In this document: positions 1-11,450 of the stretch, in pieces
Position numbering within the stretch: the first letter of the stretch is position 1
Layout: each line of letters begins with the position of its first letter
Assembly (NCBI RefSeq): GCF_035046505.1
Contig: NC_089822.1
Span: forward strand, 116,081,307 to 116,145,306
Reading direction: 5' to 3'
DNA from: Tiliqua scincoides
Taxonomy: Eukaryota > Chordata > Lepidosauria > Squamata > Scincidae
DNA: 64,000 nucleotides
Notes under the pieces: generated by a model
Databases searched by the model: none
Seen by the model: the letters and a program-made list of their open reading frames with translations, nothing else
What the model was told of the DNA's origin: nothing
Position numbers and translations under genes: made by a program

Positions 1-1790
1 TGGTGTCAGGGATAGGCCAGATGGAGCACTGGCCAAGGGCTCACTAGCTAGGTTGACATGTGAACCCGCAGGACTGATTGGTAGCCATGATGTCCAGTGT
101 GCCATCTGGTGCTCAGCAGGAGTGTCCAGTTCCAGGCTTTGTCCTAAGGGCCCCAGCAACCTGGTGATTGCACTGAGCATGGCATTCTGTATACAAGTTG
201 CAAACTATTTCCTGCATTGGAGGTTTGTCATGTCTGAATTCTTAATGCAACAACATTTAGCACCAGCAAAGGTCAAATGGGCAAACAGTTTGGGCCCTTC
301 TCCTCTGCCATATGTATTGGGTATTTGTTTTGTTTTTAAGGCTGGCTACTGATTAAAGAATTCTTAGTTGATTAATCACCTGCCTTTTGAATGATAGATT
401 CAATTTAAATATGTTTGAATATTACCAAAATTTCAGTATAGGTGCCTTTTAGAGATGATTGAATTGCAAGCTAAAATCTGTGGCTCATTTAGGATGAAAG
501 CCTGTCTAAAATAGGTTCTTTATCATTACCCATTACAATAAACATTAGAGCTAGAAGACGTGAGTGCTCTTTATGCTCAGGCCCAGTGATTCAAGTATGT
601 CCACAACAACTAAAATTAAAGCTTCCAGGCCCATTCCTGACCTTAAAAATAAACCTTCTAGAATCTAACTTTACTTGTGTCTGCTCAGATTCTGCTTCAA
701 TATAAGAGGCAGCTTTTCAATATTTTTTTTCTGGCTTTTTGGGCACAGGCACATGCACACCGATTTAGTATTCTCTTACAAAATTAGCTGTTCAGTATTT
801 TTAAAGAATTTACATGCACACAAACATTTTAGGGTACGGAGGTGTTTAAACAGTTTTAGTTATTTTAAAAACAAGAAAATTCAAGACATTAGACATTTAT
901 TCACAACTTGTAAAGTTTTTACAACTGGGGTACAGAGATTAATGTGTACAAATCTGGTGAAATTTTTTTTGGCAAACTAAGCCCACCTCTCCAAATGAAA
1001 ATAGCATCTCCCTCTCCCTGTAGTAATTATGGGACTTTGTGTACTGTTGACTGGTACAAAACAGAGATGGTTTTGAAGGTCACTGGATGGAACCAGTAAA
1101 GAACAAGTCATTAAGTCACAACATTAATTTACAAAGGGCCTCTGCCTGGGAGACAGCCTTTGAGATGAAACCAGGTTTTGGTGCAGAACTAGTTGTAATC
1201 CAGATTTGTTTGGTTTGGCTTTTAAAGGGAATAATTTCAATTTTTATAAAAATCTCACCAGTGCACTGGTTAGTTCTTTTGTTCAGAAGCATCTGTTGAA
1301 TGTTTAGTAGCTCAGCCCCATTCAGGGGCAGATCCAGTATTTGTATTTGGAAGGGCATGAGAACTACCTAAATTCCAGAGCCCAGGTCAACCAAGCAGTT
1401 AGACCAGAGCTCCCAGTTGTACTTTGTCCTCCATGGCTGAGGTTTGCTGGGTGGGTAGACCTGGGCTCCCATGATGACTGTTCTCTGGAGCCACCTCTTC
1501 CAGGCAGGTAGACCTGGGCTCCCAGCCAGGCACAATCTTGCCGCCAACACCTCACCCAGTGGGCGTTCCCCTGGAGCTCAACTTTGCTCCCCATCCCTGA
1601 GGTCACCCTTCCCCATTGGTGTGACAGTTCGGGGTACACAACCATGGCCCCTGCCGGATCTGCCCCTGACCCCATTAGGTGTTAAAGGCTTTTGCCTGGA
1701 ATTGCTTTGGGTGTTACCTTTACATACTCCTCCATCCCCTTGGGGCCTTGCCCTTCCTGAGTCATTACATTGCTGTTGATGTCACAAAGT
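1..1790. other. Intergenic, no recognised gene or repeat
   Basis: No coding exon recognised on either strand. 640-1340 is strikingly AT-rich and UTR-like when read on the minus strand. The open frames are short and compositionally random. Confidence 0.6.
896..901 (-). terminator. Candidate minus-strand poly(A) signal
   Basis: AATAAA on the minus strand, at the end of an AT-rich, UTR-like tract running from about 1340 down to 880. No minus-strand coding exon was recognised upstream of it. Confidence 0.2.
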
Positions 1791-1952
1791 GCTCAATCCT
1801 ATACAACTTTCCAGCATTTAAGCAGCTGCAATGCAGCCCTAAAGTAAGGTAAGCAAACATTCCCTTACCTTGAGAAGGCCTCCATGACTGCTGTGCATAC
1901 CCCACTGGCATCGCTGCATCGGTGCTGCAAAGTTGGATAAGATTGGACCCTA
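1791..1952. mobile_element. MITE-like element, CAATCCTA-terminus family
   Basis: Ends are inverted copies of a gctcaatcctatacaacttt / aagttggataagattggacc type sequence. The interior (gcagctgcaatgcagccc ... ccttgagaaggcc) is shared with 48045-48209. Non-coding. Superfamily not determined. Confidence 0.6.
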
Positions 1953-2664
1953 AGCTTCTAGGGTAGCATGGTGAAGAGTCACATCCACTGGAGGGAGTGC
2001 TCATTCTCAGTTTGGCTTGGCCCAATTAGAGAGTGGATAAAGGCAACCACACTACAATGCTGTAGTGCCCTAGTCATCCTCCAGCCTGTTTATGTCCACA
2101 GCTGGAAGGGGCATGGAGGGGAGGGCCAGTTCTTAACTGAATGAGCAATGCAACTTAGGTTTGTATATGATTAGCATTTATACTCTGACTTTTGGTTAGG
2201 ATGAGCTGCTCATCTGGCCCAGGAGTCGCATAGAATTTGCCTCACACCCCTTTAACAATTGTGTTTGTCCTTCCTCATCTCTTATCCCTTTTATCCTGTT
2301 TGCATCATGACATAGCCCCTGCACCATACACTGAAAACAAAACCCCTTTGATCAAACAAATAGAAGCTTGAGGACTCCTGATTGATGTTCTGAAATTCAG
2401 CCAGATTTTAAAATCCATTAGTCAATGGCATAGATTGCCAAAAGGAGGCCAGAGATTTCCTGTCATTCGCTCTCTCTTGGCCAAAGCCAATCTCACCTCT
2501 CCCTAAGAAACAATAAATTTTACTGCTTTGCTCATCTTATGAACAGAAAAGAATTTGCTGGGCTGTGCCAACAATCTCAATGGTTTTTGTTGTTGCTTTT
2601 GATCTAAAAACTAAAGCCCACTCTCCTTACATCCCTAACTGACCATAGATTTTTACCCCTCACA
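1953..2664. other. Intergenic, nothing recognised
   Basis: No open frame, repeat end or RNA-like structure that I can support. Confidence 0.5.
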
Positions 2665-2834
2665 GGTCCAATCCTATCCAAGTTTCCAGCACTGGTGCAG
2701 CCTTGCCAACAGGGTGTGCACTACCTCCTGAGTTGGAAAGGCGGTTACAAAGGCCTTCTCATGGGATGGGAACATTTGTTCCCTTACCCTGGGACTGCAT
2801 TTTGGCTGCATTGACGCTGGGAAGGATTGGGTTC
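2665..2834. mobile_element. MITE-like element, CAATCCTA-terminus family
   Basis: Starts ggtccaatcctatccaagtt and ends gggaaggattgggttc, with the interior cccttaccctgggactgca typical of this family in the window. Confidence 0.5.
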
Positions 2835-4394
2835 TTAGTTTCTTTATTAATTTGGTGGTCAGAATTAAGGTTAAGGTCAAGAATCCAGTATGGTCAATTA
2901 TTGAATGACTCAGGAAGGGGGGGGGGAGAAATGTCAACATACTTTAGAAAGTGCAGTTGAAATGAAATGTGTTACTAACATGCATTAATTTCCTGTATCA
3001 ACTAACAGCCATGTTCTATAAACCTGATAATTCTAATCAGTTCTGCTGTCTTCCATTTTCAAAAGAACTGTCGGAGTGATTTTCCAGATGGTTTTGGTCT
3101 GAAGTGTTGGATGGCTAGGAATTTTCCAAACTGTGCTGCTGCCATTAAAACAGCCCCAGTCCTGTGAAAGCGCCTAGTCTCTGCCTGCCACTTGCCTTCA
3201 GAATGAAGGACAAGAGCCTATTGGCTATCTCATCACCTGCTCAGGGCCAATTTCTGCTGTGGAAAACTGGGAGAGCAACTCCATCTTCTCATATGCAACT
3301 CATTCATGCCTGCATCACTAGAGTTTGTGGGAGCATCCAAATGCAGTCTTCCAGGGTTGCAGCTTTAAACTCATCAGTGTTGTCTCAATGCCAGTGTTGT
3401 CTCAAACCTTCTCCTTTACCCCTCAAGTCCTGCCCAGTGCAGGTTATATATGGTTTGTGATTTTGTGTGTGTGTACTAACTTTGTCATGAAACACAGCAA
3501 TAAAAAGAGCCTCCCTGACTTTCTAGCTGAATGTGCCTTTGTTTATTGAGGGAGGGTGGCTGGCTGGCTGGCAGAATTTTGTTCATAATCCACCAAATGC
3601 TTTGTGACTTATGAACAGAAATTTTGCATGTATGTATGTACGTGCATACAGCATGCCAAGCCAATCAAAATTCTGTACTACAAATCACTGTAACAGCTGC
3701 AAATACATAAAGCCTCAGGTTTCATACACTGATTTTAAAAAAATGAAACTTGTTTGGACAAGGCATTGCGTAGTAGCTAGTAGCAAAGAAGATGCATGTG
3801 AGAGAAGGAACAGATTATGTCTAGGACACAGAATATGATTGGAAGGTGTGAGGGTGACAGGTGATCAAGTAATAGCATTATCAGACTTCAGGTTTTGACC
3901 TGAAGATTAACTGCCTCCCAAGACTTCAGGAGGACAGGCCTGAAGCAAAGGGGAAGGCAATCCTCCTTCCCATGGTTTATTTTTACTCTCAGGGGAGCAT
4001 TAAAATGGCACCCTCCATCACCAGTAGGCTGCAGTGATACAGCCCATTCTATTAGCTCAAGTTCTACTGCTTGAGTAGAGCAAGATTTCTTTCTGCAAAG
4101 ACACTTTAAGGGTTAGTTGAGATGTGATTTTCAGCACCAAAGCAAGTGCTGAGAAAGGGCTAAATACCTTCTGCCTCTGTGCTGCAGACCTGAACTAAAT
4201 CACAGCCCAGTGGAAGTACTACATATGGGGGTGTAGTAAAAGACATTCTGCATCATATGGAAAACATAAGTAGTTTGGGTCATTGGTTGCTGTAGTGGGG
4301 TGGGATACAGGCAATGCAGCTTCCAATACAGCTAGAAGAAATCTTTATGCTAAAATCACATGGAAAAGATAATCATGAGCTGGTGATCACTTAG
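2835..4394. other. Intergenic, no recognised gene
   Basis: Contains the plus-strand poly(A) candidate near 3500 and otherwise no supported feature. Confidence 0.5.
3499..3504 (+). terminator. Candidate plus-strand poly(A) signal
   Basis: AATAAA followed by TGCCTTTGTTTATTG, a T/G-rich downstream element. It could end the 3' UTR of a plus-strand gene off the left edge (SLC6A8 would be expected from tetrapod gene order), but no coding sequence in the window supports that. Confidence 0.25.
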
Positions 4395-4695
4395 GAGTAG
4401 AGGTGGGTTTTTCAATGGTAACATAACACAACTTTCTTCACTTCTCATTTTTGTAAAAAAAAAAAATGCACCCCAAGTCTGCAAACAAAAAAAGCAAAAA
4501 CAATTCTCCAACATCTCCACATACACGGTGCTGCAGCTGCTGACACTATATCACCTAACTAGTACACTTTTAAAGTAATTATAATTTTAAAAAATGCACC
4601 CTTGGAATAAAAACACATAACACTGCTTTCTTTACTTCTAACTTTGGAAGTAATTAAAATCCATGAAAAAATAAAACTTTTCACCCACCTCTACT
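4395..4695. mobile_element. Short terminal-inverted-repeat element (MITE)
   Basis: Begins agtagaggtgggtttttca and ends ttttcacccacctctact, giving terminal inverted repeats of about 13 bp around an AT-rich, non-coding interior. No target duplication was recognised, so the superfamily is open. Confidence 0.55.
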
Positions 4696-5479
4696 ATGGA
4701 CGTAGAGGTTTGTGTTTTTTTTACATTTTACACTGGAGCCTTAGGAGACTTGGAAACCTTACCCTGGAATGGTACAGAAGGGGTCTCAGTCCAGCTATAT
4801 GCAGAATGCCATCAAGCAGGCCCAGAGCACCTTTTCCACAGGATGTTCAACTCAAGTTAAACAGGCATCGGATTAGGACAGTGACTTCCAGGGAGACATG
4901 AGTTCCAGAACTTTTGCCTTAAGGAAGCAACAAGTCTCTTTGTGCAGTGCCACAGCCAGGACAGCTAGCACCACAAAGAACACCACCATCCCCTTTAAAG
5001 GGAGAGAACAGGTAGATGCAAAAGCATTGCTGAATAGCATGGTGCATTGGCCTGGAATCAAAAGCCCCACTGCCACAAAAAGTATGTGACAAAGGCATAA
5101 GTACCTACTGGATTATGGGAATCTCTAGAGGGAAACAGGAGGGGTAGTATAAGGAGACAAAGAAGACTAGATCATGGTTGGACTCCATTTTGTGAAAAAG
5201 AGCTGAAGTTTCTAAGTGCCAGCAGGTGGAAGGAGGTCAATGAAAGTACAAGGACACTATAAACAAGAAGGTTCCATCTAGCTTCATTTACAGTGTAAAT
5301 GAAGAAGGTTCCATCCAGCTGGGGCTGCACAGTCACTATAGTCAAGAAGACTCTGTTCAGCGGGTGACCCACCACTTGGGCTAAATGGTTTGAACTTTTA
5401 GTAGCCTCAGGACACTCTGTGACCCCATTACATCACTCAGTCAGGAAATTTCAGGCCTGTCTCCCGATTGGATGTTCGA
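4696..5479. other. Intergenic, no recognised gene
   Basis: The only notable structure is a short perfect palindrome at 5282-5304. Confidence 0.5.
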
Positions 5480-5935
5480 TCAGGCTAGGAGGGCCACATC
5501 ATCTCTCTGACACTATGTCGGGGGCCCAGGGAAAAAAAGAATTAATTTACATTTAAAATTTGAATAAATTTACATAGATTTACATAAATGAATATATTAA
5601 AGATGACCTTGTATGATTGAATGAAGGTCTTGCAATAGCTCAAGGCCTATAAAAGGCCTTGCACAAAGCAAGGCTGGCCTTTCCTTTGCTGCCACTACTG
5701 CATCACAGATGTGAAACAGTAAGCAGTGGAGGGAGCCCTCATCCCACAGCTCATGCGAGAGGTCAAACAGTTGCCCTCATGCTGAGATCAGTTGCATCGG
5801 GCCAGTGTGGGCTCCAACAAATCTCCGGAGGGCCAGAGGCTCATTGGAGACTGGGGGCTTCCTGAGGGCCGCATTGAGAGGCCTCGAGAGCCGCAAGTGG
5901 CCCCAGGGCCGGGGTTTGGGCACCCCTGGGCTAGA
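5480..5935. mobile_element. hAT-type MITE copy, one end worn
   Basis: Ends in gtttgggcacccctg and shares its AT-rich core (aaatttacat... aatgaatatatt) in reverse with the intact copy at 15565-15766. The interior carries extra sequence around 5640-5780. The left terminus is not recognisable. Confidence 0.5.
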
Positions 5936-6782
5936 GGTATGCGTAGTTGGCAAGGCAGACAGCACAACATCATCATCTTCATCACCACCACCACAAGGTT
6001 AGAACATCTCATTACTTCAGACAGGTGAACTAGCAATGCTGGTAGAGCTAACTATGGTACTTTTTAAGTAGTCAGCTTTGTTAAGTTAGGAATATAACTT
6101 TATTGTTTTAGCAGTCTGTTAAATCTCTATTGGTCTTTCTTTTATAAAGAGATATAACCATAACTGTTTAATTCTTAATAAATATACTTAAGCTATGAGC
6201 TTGTATTTTTTTATTTTTTTTTGTATTGGGGAACTGTAGCCATTCTTGCTACTTGGGCATTCTACTGTTTAAGTTGTACAGCTTTTACTAGGTCCCTGAG
6301 ATTAGGGCCAATATTGCCTGTGGGAGCTATTTATTGCTGAGAGGCCATCCAATCTCCTCTAGGAGGCTGTTTGTGTCTGGCTGTGTGCCCTAGGCTGGTA
6401 ATAGGCTGTATGAGCCTGTGAATTTACAGGTAGAATGACCTACACACATCAATATTTGTGTGAAAGGGAAGTGCCCTGCTTCCATGTTATGCAAGACAGT
6501 ACTATCTACGCCATCACATCTGCTTCATCACATATGTTGTAAGAGCAAGACATGAGGAACCTGGCAAAGGCATCCAGGGATGTGGTAAATGGCAAAACAC
6601 CTGCTTTTTGTTGGGCTGTGTCTCTGCAGTTGATGGTTTTTTAGACACCAATGTGAATTGCTTGCAGGATGCAGTTTTACAAGGAAGTCAAACAGCATAA
6701 GGGACAAGTGACAATCTGGGGTGCAGTGCAAAGGGGAAGGAAACCATAAAGCTAAGTAGAGGCACAGAAAACTTCAAATGGT
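5936..6782. other. Intergenic, AT-rich; possible LTR remnant
   Basis: 6100-6330 has an AATAAA and a layout loosely like the LTR at 12889-13670, but no termini were seen. Nothing else is supported. Confidence 0.3.
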
Positions 6783-6906
6783 TGGCTGGCAGCCTTCAGT
6801 CTCTATGGTATAAGCCTACAGCACCCGGTATTCCCAAGCGGTCTCCCATCCAAGTACTAACCAGACCCGAACCTGCTTAGCTTCTGAGATCAGACAAGAT
6901 CAAGCA
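6783..6906 (-). repeat. 5S rRNA-derived SINE fragment
   Basis: On the minus strand, 6813-6906 reads closely like vertebrate 5S rRNA from about position 28 to the 3' end, including the internal promoter block (agctaagcagg ... ggttagtacttggatgggag) and the gggtgctgtaggc end. It lacks the first part of 5S. It is followed by a tail (accatag ... agactgaaggctgcca) that is not 5S but matches the 3' end of the retroposon at 50048-50540. A plain 5S pseudogene would not carry that tail. A functional 5S gene is excluded by truncation. Confidence 0.85.
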
Positions 6907-7232
6907 TAACAGCTTTCTTGGGTTCTGCTTCACTGTGAAAGGCATTAGGGTCCCCTAAGCTGAACTCCATCCCCTCCATGGCTGGAAGTCATAAAGCTGC
7001 TGTAGGAAACTTTGTTCTGCTGTTTCTGAAGCAGTCAGGAAGCAAAGGCTAGTTTCTGGCAAATTCTACCCACCACCACTTGTTGGTGCTTCAGCATCAC
7101 CCTTGCCAAGACTACCAGCTGAGCTGTGGTATATCCAAGAAAGGCAAGCCCCGTAGAAAGGAAAACTCAGGCAGAGCAACTGAGCACGCACAGGTCAGGA
7201 ACTCAAACCTGCTGCTGCCAAACTTCATAGAG

Positions 7233-7587
7233 CAATGGTTCTCACACATTTAGTACCGGGACTCACTTTTTAGAATGAGAATCTGTCAGGACCCACCGGA
7301 AGTGATTACATGACCTGAAGTGACATCATCAAGCAAGAAAATGTTTAACAATCCTAGGCTGCAATCCTACCTACACTCACCAAGGAGTAAGACCCATTGA
7401 CTAACATTGTTAAAACATAGTAGCTTGTTAAAAGTACAGGTCTGTAACATTTCCCCAAATGCAGTCACATGCCATGGTAGCATCAAGTCTAATATATTAA
7501 AAATAAATATTGAAATGAATGGGGACCCACCTGAAATTGGTTTGCAACCCACCTAGTGGGTCCCAAACCACAGGTTGAAAAACACTG
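7233..7587. mobile_element. Non-autonomous hAT-type element
   Basis: Termini caatggttctcacac and ttgaaaaacactg, flanked by 8-bp duplications tcatagag / ccatagag (7 of 8). Same family as 24524-24897, 48863-49228 and 51072-51433. The interior has the paired gtgacatcatcaagca block. No transposase. Confidence 0.85.
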
Positions 7588-8278
7588 CCATAGAGACTTT
7601 ATAATTGCCACTTTGGGGGCAAGGCTCCCTGGGCTTAACAGCTGCATGCCAAAGAGAAGTTCCACAGTTTGTTCACCCTTGCGTTTTTAGGTAAAAGTTT
7701 CAGCAGTTGCATTGTTGCTTAGCAGGGAAGGAAGACAGAGGAATAGCCAGGAGCCCAAGGAGTAAAGTGGAGAGAAAGGAGCACATAGACTGGAATGAAA
7801 GCAGTTTTGTAAAGGCAACTCTAGGAAGGGATGCGCATACACTGTACGGGCAGGTCAAAGATAGACAACAAGTTGCCTTGTGGGACCTAGAAGCTACATC
7901 ACCCTGATCTCTTGTCTTTTCCAGAAGCTTTTTTGTAATTGTAAAAAATTTTACAACTAATGATGCATCCAGAAATGTTGACTTGGAAGCCAAAAGGCTG
8001 GCTTTTGATGCATTTAGCAAGGCCCACCAGTGGCACATCCTTTGGTGGAGAGAAAACAAACTGCACCAATCAGAATAGCTGATGCTCATGGCCTACCCCA
8101 GTACATAGCTGATCCTCTTTTCTTATCCCATTAACCAGCTGCTGCCATTTGTCTACACTGACTCAGCAGAGTTTCAAAGAGGTCTCTTCCAGTCCTACCT
8201 GGAGGTTGCAGGGATTGCAGGAATTAGGAGGTTCTGCCCGCAAAGACCTATGGTCCTTGCCCCAGAAGCTGCTGTCAT
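7588..8278. other. Intergenic, no recognised gene
   Basis: No supported feature. The 129-codon minus-strand frame has no family resemblance. Confidence 0.5.
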
Positions 8279-8475
8279 GTAAGCTGCGTATGTGCATCAG
8301 ATTATTGGTTTATCTGACCCAGTCTCATCTATTCTGTCAACAGTTCTTTCTCCCAGATCCTGAGAAAAATCAGCCTTTCCCCCAATATTTAGTTCTTATG
8401 CCACCATGGATTGAACCTGGAACCTTCTGCATACAAAGTATGTATTTTATTACTGAGCTACAACCTCTCCCTTGA
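8279..8475 (-). repeat. tRNA-derived SINE
   Basis: On the minus strand the head reads like a tRNA, with an A-box-like tgtagctcagtaat and a B-box-like ggttcaatcc about 35 bp later. A body follows that ends gggtcagataaaccaataat, resembling the tail of common reptilian tRNA SINEs. The acceptor stem is degraded, so it is not a tRNA gene. Confidence 0.7.
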
Positions 8476-8781
8476 GGGTGCTCTTTGCACCAAGTGCCAG
8501 GAAGTCAATTTCAGAAATAGTAGCAGCAAGCCCTCCACAGATCTGAGCCTACTCAACCTCTAGCAACAGTCATGAGCTAAGGGCTGCCACAGCACAAGCA
8601 CTTCCTTTGATTTTGTACACAAGCACATAAGATTGAAACCTTATAAAGCTCCTTAGTTCTTTTTACTACGATGTACTACAATTTGTTGACTTCCCCCCCT
8701 CCACTATTGCAGACAATTTGTCCATATCCATTAGCTTTTGCTAATCCTGGTCATGCAATACAGCAAGTGCATTCACTACAG

Positions 8782-8981
8782 CAGTTTTCAGTCTTTTTCA
8801 TCTCATGGCACACTGACAAGATGCTAAAATTTTCAGAGCACACCATCTGGTTTTTTTACATTTGATAAGGCACACTGCATTGCCAGTGCGGGGTTCACAT
8901 CCCCAAAAGCTCTACTAATAAGTCACCCTGCCCCTAAACTGGCACACCAATGTGCCACAGCACACTAGTTGAAAATTGCTG
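8782..8981. mobile_element. Non-autonomous hAT-type element, 200 bp
   Basis: Terminal inverted repeats cagttttcagtc / gttgaaaattgctg with a perfect 8-bp target duplication, cactacag, on both sides. The non-coding interior is rich in ggcacactg-type motifs. Shorter or worn relatives occur at 23492-23561 and perhaps 23775-23930. Confidence 0.88.
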
Positions 8982-8989
8982 CACTACAG

Positions 8990-10724
8990 ACTCTCAATCC
9001 TGCCATACAGGCCAAGCAAGCTGACTTGTTGGGATGCTTGCCCTCACCTCCATGCATTATTTCACACATTGCACGATCAGGCTGTGGAATTTGCTGGCAC
9101 AAAATGTGGAGTTGTTCACTAGTGTGTATGCCTTAGAAGGGGGTTGGACAGTCAGGAAGGACAGATCTATCAGTGGCTACTGGTCATATTGGCAATGTGT
9201 GACCTGTAGGTTCAGTGGCAGTATGTAAGCTGCAATACAGTTGCAGGGGAGCAATAGCGAGAGAGGGGTATGCCTTTCTCATCTGCCTGTGTGCTTCCCA
9301 GAATGCTGGGCACTTGGCTTGAGACAGCAGGCTTTTCCTATGTTCTTAAAGATTTTTTCAGTTCAGAGCTTTGTGGGATATTTCAGAAGCAAAATGATGC
9401 ATATTTGCAATGATGCATTTAAGTGAGAATCCTTATATCCTCAGTTTTGTGCAGATTCTCCCCATCCAATAGTCTGCGAACTTAGTTGGGAAACACGATT
9501 TAGTGAACATTCATTACAATCTTTATTTCTAGCACTGTCCCAAAACCAGCCTTGGTTACAACAGTTACAAGAGCTGCTGCTGCTCAACAATTGTTTTTCT
9601 CTACCCTCAGTCACTGGGTTGGCAGGGGCAACTCACCTGATTCAGTGACAGCAAAAGTCTTCCTACAAAGGCATAGGAAGCTAAGAAATTTACAGCTTTT
9701 TTGTCTCCCATGAGGCAAGATCACTACAAAGGTTCATACCATTTTGAATAGAAACAAACATTCAGAGGTGGAGAAATTTTCTTCTCACAGTGCTTAGAAC
9801 TCTGTTGATACCTGATATTATTAAGGTAATCTGCAAGTACACAGAGAGCATTTATTCACACTATGCATAACTTATGGAATCACAAAATGTGGCAATGGCC
9901 ACTGGCCCACATTTTTTAAAAGTTGTAGGCAAGTCCACAGAGAAGGAGGTCTCTCAAAGGTTCTTTATTAGATATGATACTTAATGGAGCCTTTGGCTGC
10001 TGTGAAAAATAGAATGCTGGAACTCAGACCTGGATCTCCTCCAGAAAAGCAATTCCTAAGGTTTACCAAAAAATTATCTGGGCTAGGAGAACCCAAGTTA
10101 GGAGCATGAGGTTTGTGGGTCAGGCTTTAATAAAACATTAATCACTTCTCTAAGTCAGAAAAATGGTGTTATTCATATGGTGAACTAGAAATATTTCAAA
10201 CAGAGACAGATCACTCATGTAGGAATCTTTGAAAATCCATATTTGTGCATTGATTAAATCAGGCGAGTTCTCAACCAAGGACACAGAAAAGGTGTCACCT
10301 CAACAGGCGAAAAGGATCAAGTGGGCACAGGTAGTCCTTTAAACCTCATGAAAAGAGAATGCTATGTAAAGTTTAGTCAGAATTTTTATTTTTGAGGAGA
10401 GTTTATTCTTATTGTTCATCATGTTCATCATGGAGAGAAGCAAAGATATGCAGGGCACTGAAGTGCATTCCTCAGTGATTGGAATCTTGAGTTACCACTC
10501 TGGCTGCAAGATTTCATCAGGTTCACATACATTTAAGTGTAGTGCAGCCATAAAAGACTAAAAGCAAGAGAAGAAAAACTCATTCACAGAAAGTTTAGTT
10601 CTGTGCATAATATGGGTTCCTCATTCCTGGCTCAACTGAGAATAGTAGACAATTTCCAGAAAAGGACTGAGACAAGTACAGTACCAAGGCACTGTGCAAA
10701 CATGGTCCAAGGACTTCTGACGTT
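8990..10724. other. Intergenic, no recognised gene
   Basis: About 1.7 kb without a recognisable exon, RNA gene or repeat end. Confidence 0.5.
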
Positions 10725-10845
10725 TGCTGAATCTAAGCAGATCTGGTCTGTTAAGTGCCTGGATAGGAGACCACCTGAAGACCTCATATGTGCTGCCTTG
10801 AGCTCTATGACAAAGGCAGGCTGTATCTGTAACAGATAAATGGCA
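10725..10845 (+). repeat. Degenerate 5S rRNA-derived SINE, second type
   Basis: 10725-10800 follows the 3' two-thirds of 5S rRNA (ctgaatctaagcag ... ggataggagaccacctg ... tgtgctgc) with many substitutions. It runs into ttgagctctatgacaaaggcagg, a tail like the L2/CR1-type ends here and unlike the tail at 6783. Position and order match a 5S-headed SINE. Confidence 0.65.
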
Positions 10846-10978
10846 GTAAGGTAAGGTAAGCCAAGAGGAATCTCTTTACAATGGGCAGCTGCTGAGGGAC
10901 AGCACACCAGAGGCCTTGGCCTGCTCAGTACCGGGGAGCTGCCAGTAGCAAGCAATTCGCTGACACAGGAGAGGATAA

Positions 10979-11450
10979 ACATAAGAGCCCACCTGGATCA
11001 GGCCAAAAGCCCATCTAGTCCAGCTTCCTCCCCACCAGATGCCTGAGGGAGGGCACAAGACAACAAGAGACCTGATCCTGGTACCCTCCCTTGCATCTGA
11101 CATTAAGAGGTAGCCTACTTCTAAAATCAGGAGGTTGCACATAAGCATTACGGCTTGTAACCTGTGATGGACTTTTCCTCCAGAAATCTGTCCAATCCTC
11201 TTTTAAAGGCATCCAGGCCAAATGGCATCACCACATCCTGTGGCAAGGAGTTCCACAGACTAATTACGCACTGGGTAAATAAATTATTTTTTGTCTGTCC
11301 TAACTCTCCCAACACTCAGTTTTAGTGGATGTCCCCTGGTTCTAGTGTTGTGAGAGAGAGAAAAGAACATCCCCCTATCCACTTTATCCATCCCCTGCAT
11401 AATTTTGTGTGTCTCAGTCATGTCCCCCCTCAGGCACCTTTTTGCACCCT
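10979..11450 (-). mobile_element. CR1 LINE 3' end
   Basis: Reverse complement of the copies at 37866 and 40631: the end of the CR1 reverse-transcriptase reading frame (GDMTETHKIMQGMDKVDRGM, then LSHNTRTRGHPLKLSV), followed by the 3' UTR ending in a cttatg repeat. 5'-truncated and out of frame. Confidence 0.9.

Noticed and set aside
1-3504. 3' UTR of SLC6A8, expected here from tetrapod gene order
   Set aside because: No SLC6A8 coding sequence is visible. Only a single poly(A) candidate and gene order support it, so it was not called as a feature.
6813-6906. A functional 5S rRNA gene
   Set aside because: The first quarter of 5S is missing and a SINE tail follows the 3' end.
8404-8475. A functional tRNA gene
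   Set aside because: A- and B-box-like motifs are present, but the stems do not pair well and the sequence continues into a SINE body.
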